Shown in pieces: positions 22,155 through 33,224 of a stretch of DNA of 64,000 nucleotides; within the stretch, counting starts at the first letter, position 1; every line of letters begins with the position of its first letter. The notes under the pieces are model-generated. The model was not told where the DNA came from. It searched no databases and was given only the letters and a program-made list of their open reading frames with translations. The position numbers were made by a program, and so were the translations under genes. The stretch lies in assembly GCF_030463535.1 (NCBI RefSeq), contig NC_132878.1, positions 36,644,261-36,708,260 on the forward strand. Direction: 5' to 3'. The DNA comes from Salminus brasiliensis (lineage: Eukaryota > Chordata > Actinopteri > Characiformes > Bryconidae).

Positions 22155-23216
22155 ATTAAGTCTTCAGGTAGAGAGTATCCAAAGAGCTTAAAGTCCAGCT
22201 CATAAATTTCATAGAGTTTTCTCCTCCACTCAGTGGGAAGCGGACAACATGGTCGACTTTGAGAAGACGCAGCAGGTGCTGCGCATCCTCATTCATGGTT
22301 TCCATTTTCCCAACGAAATCATACTCAATCTGGCATGGATGGCACAAGTGATACACCTGCCTCCAGTGCTCCTGAAAGGAGATGCCATCATCACCTGGAA
22401 GGTCCAGAATGTACTGGATGAAGTCAGAGAAGGATGGGCGTATACCCGCTGTATGAGCATGTGCTGCGCTGGCTGGTGGAAAAAGTTCCCTGTACCTCTT
22501 CATGATAGGAACAGCAAGGAGGTTGTAGAAGTAGTCGTTTTTCTTTTCAAATTTGTCCCGGTAGGCAGAAATCTAACGAAAGGATGCCAGACGAAGAGGA
22601 ACTTTTTTTACTTCTGAATGTTCCTCTTCATCACATTCCTGTGGGCTCTGTTGAGATAGACCACACTGTTGCCGTGAATTTGGTCTCTGGGAATGTCCGA
22701 GGGATTTTTGAATGGAACGCCGCTTACCTTCAGGCTCTCGCTCAGGAAAATCATGATGCTTTTCCACTCATCCACAATGAGGTTCGCCAGCTGATTGCGT
22801 GGAATGTCATTAAGTGTGGCCCTTTTCAGAAAGGCTAAAGTGCCGTTGTGGCTGCACAGGTTGTGAATGACCTTGTTTCTGGCGTGCTGTTGCAGATCCA
22901 GTGACTTTGGGCTTGAATGCCTTATGCTCCTCACAAACGCCCCCACAGAGCCGTTTCTCAGGTCCCTCTCCAAATCCTCTTTCAGAGCTGCAGGTCCAGT
23001 AGTCCTCTTTCTAATGGTTCCAAATCTGGAGCAGCCGTGGCCATAAGCGGACTGGAGCTGGTCTTGGTGCAGGTTTGAACACCGTTGTAAAGTGAGCCCA
23101 TCTTCAGAGCTGAGAGAAAATGCTTTTTTCCCAACATCTAAGCACCAAAAAAACACTAAAAACAACGAGAAACATCCCAGAAAAAAGACCAGCTGTAAAA
23201 ATCTTTGCATGTTCAT
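22155..23216 (-). pseudogene. Carbohydrate sulfotransferase 12-like pseudogene
   Basis: A decayed copy of the intact gene at 30,462-31,679. The N-terminus (MNMQRFLQL plus hydrophobic anchor) and the RxKxIHxLCSxNGTL, LNDIPRNQLANLIVD and ESLKVSGVPFKNPSDIPRDQ blocks are readable. Four lesions are visible. Sixteen residues, DRHGIIYCYVPKVACT in the intact gene, are missing in frame between LIVD and EWK near 22,773, removing the PAPS 5'-phosphosulfate loop. The Tyr codon before KKF is TAA near 22,613. Four bases are lost within VRLISA near 22,572. The segment between VVRFP and TEWRRKLY near 22,235 is collapsed with a frame change. The downstream HWRQVYHLCHPCQIEYDFVG block is still clear. Coding would be single-exon, as in the intact copy. 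Confidence 0.93.
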
Positions 23217-23489
23217 TGCCTCACCAGAAACTGAAAATGAATGAACAAAATAGCGGAGCCTCAGGGATGTATAAGTTCACCTGAAAATAATACGTTGATA
23301 TTTTAGGGGTGGCAGTTTTCCTTATATGTCAACCACTGACCTAACTGGTTCTGAACATAATACGTAACTGTTCAAATCTATTCATATGCCTTACTCTTGA
23401 CTGCAAATACTAATGCTACATAACATCAGAGACAATCTTAAACATAAAAGACATCAAACTGTCTGCAACACTGATGCTGATAGGAGAGT

Positions 23490-23925
23490 AACACTCAATC
23501 CAGTGTAATGCACTTGGTAAGACGTTTACTTACACTCATCACAGACATGAATGTCATTGACTGTTCTTTTTCTGTGGCAGCACACACAAGTTTGTGGTGG
23601 TGCACAAGCTTGAGCGTTTTGGGGGATAATCTGAAGTCAGCAGAGGATTCCGATTATACACACAGGTTAAATACTATACATACAGCCCACCTTATATATA
23701 TATATATATATATATATACAACTCTACACATGTTAAGTTTACAGGTGTGTTTGTGTGTGTATGTCACTGTGTGTGTGTGTGTGTTTGTGTGAAGGTTGGG
23801 TGTGTTTGTTACTTCTGTAATGTCAGTTATCGTGCACTGTGAGCTACTGTAACCAAAAACAAATTCCTTGTATGTGTAAGCATACTTGGCCAATAAAGTC
23901 CGATTCTGATTCTGATTCTGACCTT
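23490..23925 (+). repeat. LINE-like 3' tail with (TA)n, (GT)n and (GATTCT)n
   Basis: It contains (TA)n at 23693-23718, GT-rich sequence, then GGCCAATAAAGTCCGATTCT and GATTCTGATTCTGA. This tail is typical of fish LINE insertions. No ORF remains. Confidence 0.5.
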
Positions 23926-25190
23926 AGATTTGGTCGAAATGTCCCTTAGCTAGTTCACCCTTGACCATTGCTTTTTTATTTAATTATTGCTTTTGTTTGG
24001 TAGCCATCAATAAGCCTCTTCTGGATGGAGAGGTGACCACTCTTCTTGGTAGAGTACAATACATGTATTGGTTTCCTGGCACAATTCCAACTTTTAAGCA
24101 CAGGTCACATATTTATTATTAAAATCTTTTTAATTTTCTGTCATTTGATGTCATGTGTCTCAAAATCCTTTTTTTTTGTACATTTACATACTTTGTACTT
24201 ATTTTTTCAGCAATTATGGATCTTTTGGTATATTTGGTTCCAATAATGCAAAGCCACAGGATTATTTTTCTAGACCAGACTTGTGTTTATTCGGGTCACC
24301 CGCCTTCTCCTACTCTCTCTTCCTCTTTCTTATTATGACGTGATGTCAAAGGTGAAATCCCCAACATTCCCAAACTACGTTCTTAGATCCCAAAGACAGG
24401 ACATGTCCCGGACATGTCTGTCATCCTTGCATACCATTTTAAGAAAGCTAAGATGGAGCGAAGATGAAAATCCAAAAATAAAGAGAACATGATTGAATAT
24501 AGAAAGCAATGGTCTCTAAGCAGTGATTGGAGGACAGCGCAATTAAGACGGGGCTTGCACGCAGTCCATGTATGATCATATAACACAGTGGAATAGGAAT
24601 GCAATTTTTGAGGCTTTTGCATAGGATTGTATATTAATTAAACCATTCCATTTTAATTCAATCTAATAATTTAATCAGTTAAAATACTTAAAATTATCTC
24701 ATGCAGTCTCTGACAGGCATGGGTGTTTGTGGGCTAGGTGAGAGAGGGGCCTTTAGCCATCAAACCTGCAGCCATACAAAGAGACACTGTGCAGCTTGTG
24801 AGATGATATGAACCAGTAAGCAGTTTCTTCAGTCATCGCTTATTTAATGTTCGATGAGCACATATTTGCCAAACAATCAAGCTACTAAACAACATTCCTG
24901 CTCGGGTTCTAGGGCTTTAAATGCACCTAGCCTGAACATTAATCCAGCACTGATCACTCCTGCCAAAGCATTTCAAGGTTTATCAGAATACTAAGACTGA
25001 TAGGACAAAAGAGGGAGGTTTCTGAGATCAGGACTGGGGTGCTGTGGATTGAAAAATGTCTATGAGGGAAGCTAAAAGAGGCGGGAAATCATGCCATGGA
25101 AACTTAGGAAGGTTGTCTGAAGAACATATATTCACAACAAGGAAGTCAATTCCAGCAGAAAATGCTACAGAATCTTTCAACTTCAATTCT
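23926..25190. other. Intergenic, no gene recognised
   Basis: AT-rich sequence with no coding or repeat signature that I can name. Confidence 0.6.
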
Positions 25191-25194
25191 AAGT

Positions 25195-25400
25195 TATTTT
25201 CCTGGATTTGAAACAGTGGACATTCATGATACAGTAAATTCTTGGTGCCTTTACCAGGTTTTGACTATCTGACACCAAATTTAAATATAAATGGAGCAAT
25301 AGAAATGCTCCAAAACAAACTGAAATACAGGTTATTGTAATACAGGTAATCATTTTAGCTGTAAAGTTGTAATTTTTTGAGATATGAGGCTTTGTCATTT
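25195..25400 (+). repeat. Dispersed repeat family (GGAGCAATxGAAATxCTCC) copy
   Basis: CCAAATTTAAATATAAATGG, AGCAATAGAAATGCTCCAAA, GCTGTAAAGTTGTAATTTTT and GAGATATGAGGC match 29,260-29,470 block for block. Confidence 0.65.
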
Positions 25401-25589
25401 ACACATGCAGAAATTTTAGATCATCTAAACACATTACTTACCAGAATTCCTCTCAGCAATACTCTATACACTCCAGATTATATTAGAACAGATGCAGGTA
25501 AACAGAAATACAGGAAAAAGGAACAGCAAGTTCTCATTTTGCAGAAAGTCCTTGAGATCATGTGAACTAACTTGATAAACGAAGCTTGG

Positions 25590-25745
25590 TTCCAGTCAAG
25601 CCAAGTCAGGTCAAGAGGTTTTATTGTCATTTCAACTATATACATACAATAGTAACTATATAGTACAGAGTGAAACGAAACAACATTGCTCCAGAACCAT
25701 GGTGCAACACACAACACGGTGCAGATAGACAATACAACACAATGC
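25590..25745 (-). repeat. Reverse-oriented LINE/SINE tail with CAAGTC units
   Basis: CAAGTCAGGTCAAGAGGTTT, TATTGTCATTTCAACTATAT, ACAGAGTGAAACGAAACAAC and CCAGAACCATGGTGCAACAC. A shorter relative is at 32,310-32,375. Confidence 0.5.
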
Positions 25746-25904
25746 AGACAATTTACAGCACTTCTATTGGTTTATTCACCTAAAATTAGCTACACATAGC
25801 AGCTATAGGGTTCAAACAAATGAGAGAAAATACATATATGCAATAAAATGATCTCATTATCACTCATTTTCTCATCATTATTAACACTTTTAGCATCACT
25901 TATA

Positions 25905-26035
25905 AAAGTAAAAGATCCTTGAGGAACTTGTAGAGGTTCTTCAACTTGAAACTGTGGAGGAACCTCTTAAGGTGCTTTAAGGAAACTTCAAGAAAAGGTT
26001 TTTAGAAGAAAAAGGTTCATTGAAGGTGTGGAGTA
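25905..26035. repeat. 'Aaggttctt / gaacct' repeat copy
   Basis: Alternating GGTTCTT and GAACCT/AACCTT blocks (GAGGTTCTTCAACTTGAAAC, GGAGGAACCTCTTAAGG) with self-complementarity. A related stretch lies at 60,215-60,370. Confidence 0.4.
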
Positions 26036-27185
26036 CCCATATCCACTGTATTTGCACTACTTTCTTCACAGGTTAAAATTATTTTGGGCCTCTCCTCACA
26101 ATTCATTAATCCATAATCCACAGTGTAATGCAATACTGTGCATCATAGATTCATAGATTAATTCCAGTTTGCTCAGACTTGTGAAGATCATGTTATACTA
26201 ACTTACAGGAAGAATATGGAAAGGCTAGCATAGAGTACTACAGCATGTGCTGCAAGAAATAAACACTCCTCAAACAGACACCTTAGAGTACCAAAGTAGA
26301 AACTTTTAAGTTTTTGAACTTCTTTATTAGGGAGTCAATACAGCTACTTAATAAAGAGATTGGGTTCATTAAATAACCGCTTAGGCAGGTACACATAGAC
26401 TCACTGTGCAACATCAAGGCAGTCCTTGGGGATGGTGAAGTAAAATAACAACTGCTGTGGGGATCCCTTGAGCTTGGAAAGCTCCCAAAACACTCAGTGA
26501 CAGTAATATCAAGTGTCTTTGTTTGGACACCCGAGAACAGTTTCACTCCATGGCCTTCTCCCGGAATTGATTTACTTTATAAAAAATACTAAAATCAAAG
26601 TGGTAACAAATAGCCTCACTCACACATGATTACTTATCATGTCCAAGACATGGACAGTATTAAACAAATTACTAAATAAAAAATCGGATGTACTACACAC
26701 TAACCCCCTCAGACTGAGCACTCATTTCTAAGGCCCAAGCTCACAAAGCTCTAATTAACAACTGAGAAGTCCTTTGACAGAGGATCAGGCAGGGCGAGTC
26801 TGTGTTTGGGGACACAGCTCTTTAAGGAGGGTGCCCCAGTAGTCGCAGCAGATGGTGGAGAATGGTTTGGGTGGATGTCTGTGTAGGATGTGTCAGTAAT
26901 GCATTAAAAGAGACACTAGGGGACAAGGAAGCTAACAAGCAGCAGGTGTCTCTTGGCAGGAAACAGCAGATTAATACTATGGGTGTAACAATAAGGAGAT
27001 TTATGATATTGTACGGTTCATCATTCTCACAATATTTTAAATAAAAATTTCTCTGTGAAAGATTACGACTATATTTACTGTTATAATTATCTGCCCACTT
27101 TAGAATTCCTTCTACTTCTGCATTTTGTCTTATTTAAGTTAAAGACAAACCACACAAAGCAGCTCATTCATTTAATGAAGATCAA
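26036..27185. other. Intergenic, no gene recognised
   Basis: Nothing coding was seen. GGGTGTAACAATAAGG..GATATTGTACGG near 26,980 resembles one end of a hAT-type element, without a partner end. Confidence 0.45.
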
Positions 27186-27189
27186 AATC

Positions 27190-28050
27190 TATACCACCCA
27201 TGTAAAAAAGTAATTGCACTCTTGGCAGAAACAACTGCAATCAAAGGAGGTAACTTGCGATGACATCACTGTGGAGGAATTTGGTCCCATTTACCTTTGC
27301 AAAACTGTTTTTATTGGAAGATTTTCAAGCATGAACTGATCATTTAAGGTCTTGCCACAACATCTCAATAGGATTCATGTCAGGACTTTAAGTTGGCCAC
27401 TCCAAAACCTTCATTTAGTACCAACCAGAGGTTGTTTGTTTGCTTTGGATCATTGTCCTGTTACATATCCCAAATGTGATTGGGATGGATATTCTCCTTT
27501 AGAGAGGAACATTCATGGGACCCATGTCTTCCACCTCTAACTTATCAGTCCACAGAATGTTATCCCAAAAGTCTTCAAGGTCATACAGATGTTTTTTGAC
27601 AAATGTGAGGCAAGTCTTTGTGTTCTTTCTAGACAGCAGTGATTTGATTTTTTTTTTCAATTTGATATTTTTTCAATTTGATATTTTTTCAATTTGATAT
27701 TTTTTCAATTTCCTCTCAGCTGTGTATAACTTCTTCCAGAACAATTACAGAGTGGCTACACCTCTCAATAAATGTATTTACATACAATTGTTTGAACGGA
27801 TGATTTTGGAATCTGTAGTTGTTTAGAAATTACTCCAAGAGATTACTCCATTCATGACTTGCTTAAAATTATGATTGTCCTTTTTTTGGATCTGCACTGA
27901 GCTCCTTGGAGTTTCCCATTGTATTGTGTATTGGTCTGTCCAGCAAGTGCTGTCAAACAAACTTATTTGTAGTCAGTCATGATCACTAACAGGAAGTTAA
28001 GAGGCCTTGGAAAGACATTTTGGAACTTTTAGCACAGATCCCCCACTCCA
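27190..28050. mobile_element. Degenerate DNA-transposon copy
   Basis: GGTCTTGCCACAACATCTCA, GTCAGGACTTTAAGTTGGCC, CTCCAAAACCTTCATTTAG and TTTGGATCATTGTCCTGTTA match my memory of a DNA element repeated thousands of times in teleosts. A second, different piece of the same type is at 51,060-51,560. All frames are broken. Confidence 0.55.
27655..27712. repeat. 17-bp tandem repeat, about 3.5 copies
   Basis: The unit TTTTTTCAATTTGATAT is repeated head to tail inside the degenerate DNA element. Confidence 0.9.
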
Positions 28051-28194
28051 AAATAATCCGTTTATGCAGCAATATCTAGTTTTTTTCTATTAAAGATGTA
28101 TGTTGTCCATAATGAATAATGTAAACTTTTCACTAAAACTATACTTAAATGCTTACTCTTAATGCTTAATATTCCCATTTCAACACTCTCCAGA

Positions 28195-28538
28195 GAAGAA
28201 GAGCAGCTCTGTCTTTCTGGGGTTGAGTTTGAGGTGGTGAGCCGTCATCCAAGAAGAGACGTCGGCGAGGCATGCTGAGATGCGGGCAGAAACCTGTGTG
28301 TCAGACGGTGGGAAAGAGAGCATGAGTTGAGTGTCATCAGCTTAACAGTGGTAAGAGAATCCATGAGAGGAAATCACTTTACCAAGAGAGCGAGTGTAGA
28401 GTGAGAAAAGAAGAGGACCAAGAACCGAGCCTTGTGGAACGCCAGTGGAGAGACTACAAGGAGCGGACGTGTCGCCCTGCCATGTTACCTGGTATGAGCG
28501 TCCCTGCAGGTATGATGCAAACCATCACCATGCAGAAA
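28195..28538 (-). mobile_element. Internal fragment of L2-like LINE ORF2
   Basis: Nearly colinear with 42,830-43,170 of the long L2 copy, covering the reverse-transcriptase YADDTQL to MAAHHLKLNP region on the minus strand. Differences are few (for example GTCATC versus GCCATC). It is truncated at both ends. Confidence 0.85.
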
Positions 28539-28978
28539 TTGTGTTTCTGCCAAAAGAAGCTATACTAGCGAAACCAAGCAAACTGTGTGTTAACGCCACA
28601 TGGGGAAATAATATGAGCGGTCCAGGAGAAAACAGGTATAGAAGTTATGATAATGGTGGTTTAAATACTGTGAAAACTGAGAGTAAACTGAAAGTTTCTT
28701 AGATTGGGTCACGTCTTCGGCTTATGATGATCTGGGAGAAGTCTGTGAGAGGGGGGAGGAACTCCGAGGATTACTTTGGGTTGGAGTTCGGGTGGCTTTT
28801 CTTTGTGGCAGGAAGCCAAGACCCCCATCTGATACGTGTAGCCAGGAATGATAGATGACAGGGTTAAAAGGGTGGTGACAGGGTGGTAGAGGGTTAGCAG
28901 ACTTGTCATAGACACATGGACAAGGCTGAGATGGAATTTCTAACGTTAGATTATGGAGGACTGCCTTCAGGCAGTTCC

Positions 28979-29091
28979 TCCTCCAGTTATTTCATAACTC
29001 CACTAAGTTTTTGTAGATATGTCAGTGCATGTATAGACTCCAGTTATTTCATAACTCCACTAAGTTTTTGTAGATATGTATAGTGCATGGC
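28979..29091. repeat. 59-bp tandem duplication
   Basis: CTCCAGTTATTTCATAACTC and the following CACTAAGTTTTTGTAGATATG occur twice back to back, ending GTCAGTGCATG and GTATAGTGCATG. Confidence 0.9.
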
Positions 29092-29259
29092 GATAGAGAA
29101 ACTAAAAGGAAAATTGTATTAGAATATTTAATTTGCTGATTTTTTAGAAATATATTCGATTTTTAACATTAATTGTAAAACACAAAGACAAGTAGGCTAA
29201 CTTATAGGAATTTAATTAATTATGCATATTGTCCCTGTCATGCAAACACCTTCTATCTC

Positions 29260-29470
29260 CAGTTTTGTAGATTTTCACATGTGAATCTGGCAGTTGTTTT
29301 GTACACTACATCCAAATTTCATGATAAATGGAGCAATGGAAATTCTCCAAAATGACCTGGAATGAAGTCTTTTTACGCTGACTTCCATTGAAAGTGAAGA
29401 AAGTTTTATCCCACTCCTGTAAAGTTGCCATTGTGGAGATATGGGGTTTTTATATGACTTTGATGATATG
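29260..29470 (+). repeat. Dispersed repeat family (GGAGCAATxGAAATxCTCC) copy
   Basis: AATGGAGCAATGGAAATTCT, CTGACTTCCATTGAAAGTGA, CTGTAAAGTTGCCATTGTGG and AGATATGGGGTTTT. With 25,195 and 33,225 it gives a rough consensus of the family. Confidence 0.65.
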
Positions 29471-30461
29471 AAGACTTAATGTTTGGTTATCTGCTGCAGG
29501 TAGATTTCCAACCATGTGCATGCCAATGCCAGAATGTAAAAAAAAGTTTTAGACCAAAAGAAATATTAAATAGAACACTTCAATAAACATGTTTTAAACA
29601 TATATCGAACTAAGACAAATATTATATACAGTACTTTACAGGCATGTGATCAATACACATTACTGGAAGGTAAATGTGGAGGTTAGTCGGGACATTTCAC
29701 TCCAGTTCTCTTGAGTCTCTGCCACGGACATCTTCATAATAGACTACATACGTCTGCTATGTGCTTGCTGCAGTGTGACGTGACGTGCTGGTGCAATGGA
29801 TCCCTTACAAACCAATAGGCTGGGTCTCATCCAACCACAATCAAATTCACACTTTCTGGATGGCGTGATTTATCTGGATAGAGTTTTTTTTTATGAAATG
29901 AAATAGGAGTAAAGAGGCTATTTTTAAAATGTAAGCAGTAGAAGGACCAGATAATTGTGTGAAAGGAGTAGAAGTAAATAATAATAACTCCAGTAAAGAA
30001 TAGATAGAACCAACCTTACAACTTCTGTGCCTTTTGTACACAACTAGTAATGTTGTCTATCTTAGACTTATTTTGTCTATAGTCCCAGGTTTCCTCATTC
30101 TATTCCTTTGTATGTGCTTTTTGTACCAGCCTGCCTGTTTCTTGGAATTGCAGATCATTTAACAACCTGTAATTTATTGTCTGCCTGTTTCTTTACACAG
30201 GCCAAAAGCTTTGACAATGAGTGGATGAGCTGCCATATCTGCATTTGTCCAAACATGTTGCTTCCTATCTACATAGGGTTAACATCAGCCAATATACACT
30301 ATAGTCCATATGTTTCTCAGGTATCATAGGGTATAAAGGGTTAATAGCATCTCCCTGAATGGCCCCACCTCCCACGTGATTCTCATGTTTCAACTCCCAT
30401 GAAACTGAATTTTCCATTTTCTTACCCCTCACTCGTCTCTCGCTCGTGCCTTGTGACTGAA
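29471..30461. other. Upstream region of the intact sulfotransferase
   Basis: About 1 kb of unique AT-rich sequence. No upstream coding exon or strong acceptor before the ATG is evident, so the promoter or a 5'UTR exon may lie here. Confidence 0.4.
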
Positions 30462-31679
30462 ATGAAACTGAGACAGCTCTTCTTTGTTTTAATTCTGGGA
30501 TGTGTCCTCCTGATGTTTTATGTCAACAAAACCTGGAAAGAAAGACATGAAGCACAGAAAATCCCCAGCAATTCTGCAAGGAAATCTTTGCTTATAGCCG
30601 ACCATGGATATTCTGAGCCACAGCCAGAGACCGTCAATAGTAGCTCCTTTGGATCAGGCTTGCGTTTCTTCTACAACCTGCTCTGGGATGGATTCAGAGC
30701 CTCCGATGAGGAGACAAATGAAGAGGATGGCATGTCTGTGGACACAGAGCTGGAGGACAGGAAATGTGAGTGGAAGAGTCACTCTAGTCCGATTCCTCTG
30801 GAGCTCAAACACAGACAGTACACTCGTAAGAAGCTGATTCATGACCTGTGTGACAGCAATGGCACCTTAGGCATCAATGAACAATGGCAGTCAGTTGATG
30901 AAATCCCCAACCTGGAACTCAGCAACCTGCTTGTGGATGACCGGCATGGAATCATCTACTGCTATGTTCCAAAAGTTGCGTGCACTGAGTGGAAGCGGAT
31001 CATGATTGTTCTGAGTGAAAGTCTAAAGGTGGATGGTGTTCCTTACAAAGATCCTTCAGATATTCCTGAAACACTAATTCATGGAAACACCACCCAGTAC
31101 CTTAACCAGTACCCCAGAAAGGTGATGAAACACAAACTGCAAAGGTACAAGAAGTTCATGTTTGTCAGAGAGCCATTTGTTAGACTGATCTCAGCCTTCA
31201 GAGACAAGTTCCAAAAAGAAAATCAGCAGTTTTACATGTACCATGCTGTCAAGATGCTGAAGAAATTCGCCAAAGTCCCCAAACCACCAGCATCTGCGAA
31301 AGAAGCGTTCACCGCTGGCATTGCACCCTCTTTCTCCAACTTCATCCAGTATATACTGAGCCTACCAGCAAAGAACTACACAGTGCTGGATGAGCACTGG
31401 AGGCAAGTTACTCACCTGTGTCACCCATGCTTGATTGATTATGACTTTATAGGGAAGATGGAGACCATAGAAGACGACGCTGCCCACCTGCTGCGATTGC
31501 TCCATGTTGATAATGTCGTCCAGTTCCCAAGCAACAAAAGCACCACGACCGATGAACACTGGATAAAGACATGGTTTGCCAGCATTCCCACTAAATGGAG
31601 GAGGAAACTGTACAAAAAGTATGAGACAGACTACAAATTATTTGGATACCATGATCCTGAACATTTCCTACATCCATGA
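30462..31679 (+). CDS. Carbohydrate sulfotransferase 12-like (CHST11/12/13 family)
   Basis: A Golgi type II membrane enzyme expected to move sulfate from PAPS to GalNAc of chondroitin/dermatan-type chains. The 405-residue ORF has a short cytosolic KLRQ end and a signal-anchor at about residues 6-21 (LFFVLILGCVLLMFYV). The 5'-phosphosulfate loop is CYVPKVACTEWKR (about 167-179), and the 3'-phosphate region is FVREPFVRLISAFRDKF (about 234-250). EHWRQVTHLCHPCLIDYDFI and a C-terminal FGYHDP motif are family hallmarks. N-glycosylation sequons include NGT and NTT. I chose the ATG at 30462 because it places the anchor at the N-terminus. An in-frame ATG at 30399 would add 21 residues. The coding sequence is one exon. 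A polyadenylation signal lies at 31960. It is divergent from the pseudogene 7 kb away. Sequence fits CHST12 best. Exact paralogue and sugar target are inferred. Confidence 0.93.
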   Translation: MKLRQLFFVLILGCVLLMFYVNKTWKERHEAQKIPSNSARKSLLIADHGYSEPQPETVNSSSFGSGLRFFYNLLWDGFRASDEETNEEDGMSVDTELEDRKCEWKSHSSPIPLELKHRQYTRKKLIHDLCDSNGTLGINEQWQSVDEIPNLELSNLLVDDRHGIIYCYVPKVACTEWKRIMIVLSESLKVDGVPYKDPSDIPETLIHGNTTQYLNQYPRKVMKHKLQRYKKFMFVREPFVRLISAFRDKFQKENQQFYMYHAVKMLKKFAKVPKPPASAKEAFTAGIAPSFSNFIQYILSLPAKNYTVLDEHWRQVTHLCHPCLIDYDFIGKMETIEDDAAHLLRLLHVDNVVQFPSNKSTTTDEHWIKTWFASIPTKWRRKLYKKYETDYKLFGYHDPEHFLHP

Positions 31680-31985
31680 AACATACAGCCAGTTTGCTGG
31701 CTGGTGAAACTCCATCTGGGATGATAAAATTCTTTGGGATTGGATGTGAGGTTTTTCAGAAGATATTTTATAGGTCACTTGTTTACATGGAGTTGCTGAA
31801 CCGTGAATACTTTTATTTGTGGTGATTGTAACTGCACATATTTCTACTGCAAATGTGTTATTTATTCTTAATGATAGGGCAAACATTTTGCACAACATGG
31901 ATAACATCTTCACGATAACTCCTATTCTATGTCTGACGTCTTCAGTAAGGGCTGTGGGAAATAAAATGTAGGCAGAGGTTAGGAG
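31680..31985 (+). other. 3'UTR of sulfotransferase gene with AATAAA
   Basis: AATAAA at 31960-31965 lies about 280 bases after the stop codon and is the first good polyadenylation signal. The true transcript end is inferred. Confidence 0.55.
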
Positions 31986-32056
31986 AAAGAAACAGATTTG
32001 GATCTCCTTAGGGTTGGTTGAACGTCATACATTGGATAAATAGAAATGCAAATGTA

Positions 32057-32086
<30 letters not shown>
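32057..32086. repeat. (ATT)n microsatellite
   Basis: About nine ATT units, followed by a GGTGGTGGTGGAGG run at 32,100-32,120. Confidence 0.95.
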
Positions 32087-32088
<2 letters not shown>

Positions 32089-32309
32089 GTTTTTGGAGGC
32101 AGTGGTGGTGGTGGAGGTGGTATTTCTACTACTAAATTAATTAAACACTGTGCTGTAAAAAAAGTTTTATGTCTTTTGGAAATACATTTCAGAATTCTAT
32201 AAGACAAATGAGGGAATAAATGTCTACTATTAACCATTACTTTTGTTTTTTAAATAATTAGTAATTATTTACAATGGATTGCTGTCATGGCTAAGCCTTA
32301 CAGACAAAT

Positions 32310-32375
32310 TTTCAAGTCAAGTCAAATTTTCATGTCATTTCAACTACATACAGAGTACAGGACCTCCAGGACAGA
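32310..32375 (-). repeat. CAAGTC-tail repeat fragment
   Basis: TTCAAGTCAAGTCAAATTTT, GTCATTTCAACTACATACAG and AGTACAGGACCTCCAGGACA relate it to 25,590-25,745. Confidence 0.5.
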
Positions 32376-33224
32376 TTTTCGACTCTTCATGCCAACAAAT
32401 GCAGAAAATGCTCAAATTGTTGGTAGTTATGAAAACATATAAGGTCATATCTGGCATGATTTCGCTGAGTCATAGTCACCAGAATGACGTCTATGAATCG
32501 AATGATTAGATAAATAGATACATTACTCACTCGTCCAGAATCTGCTTAACCCACCATACCCGCCCGTTGGCAGGCTGAAAGTGTTATTAGCAAACTTCTG
32601 TCACCAAAGAATGGCCCCACCAGTTTGTACAGACGTTCCTGTAGTTACTGAGTAATACGCCTTAGTGTGTAATAAACCTTGCTGTGTTAAGGGGTTAAGT
32701 AAAAGCTTGGGAGGGTGTTTAGAAAGCAGAGATGATTGTTTACAGTATAAATGCATGCATTCCTCAATGACATATGATCAAGTAAAAGGTCTTCTGTCAT
32801 GAGAAGACCCTCGCCTTACTCCAGGTATTGTCCTGAGGGTAAATTGAGGTGTTTCACTAAGAGACAATGGGCCACAGTAATTGACATCTGTTAAATTTCT
32901 GAGGACACTGGACTATTGGTTAGCACTCAAAGACAAATGTAAGGAAGTTCTGATGAAGATGTTGGTGAATGAGGCCCAGTGTTAGAGGTAGAGAGGGAAA
33001 TATATACTGTGCCAAAATGAGGATATACGCTGGCATAAGTATTTCTTGAACCGCTGTCCGATTTGAACAGCACTGTGTCGTCTTTCCTGTGTAAAAGTTG
33101 TAAACATTTTGATTGGACGCATTCTTATAGTAAAGACACCCTATAAGACTGTTGGTTGGATTTATGTGAATCCAGGATTGTGTGAATCATTAAATCCCAT
33201 TAACCCAACCAATGCTGCATTTTC
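32376..33224. other. Intergenic, no gene recognised
   Basis: No coding or named repeat signal was seen. Confidence 0.55.

Noticed and set aside
30399-30461. Upstream in-frame ATG of the sulfotransferase as the true start.
   Set aside because: It would add 21 residues before the signal anchor. The family usually has a very short cytosolic tail, so the ATG at 30462 is preferred, though not proven.
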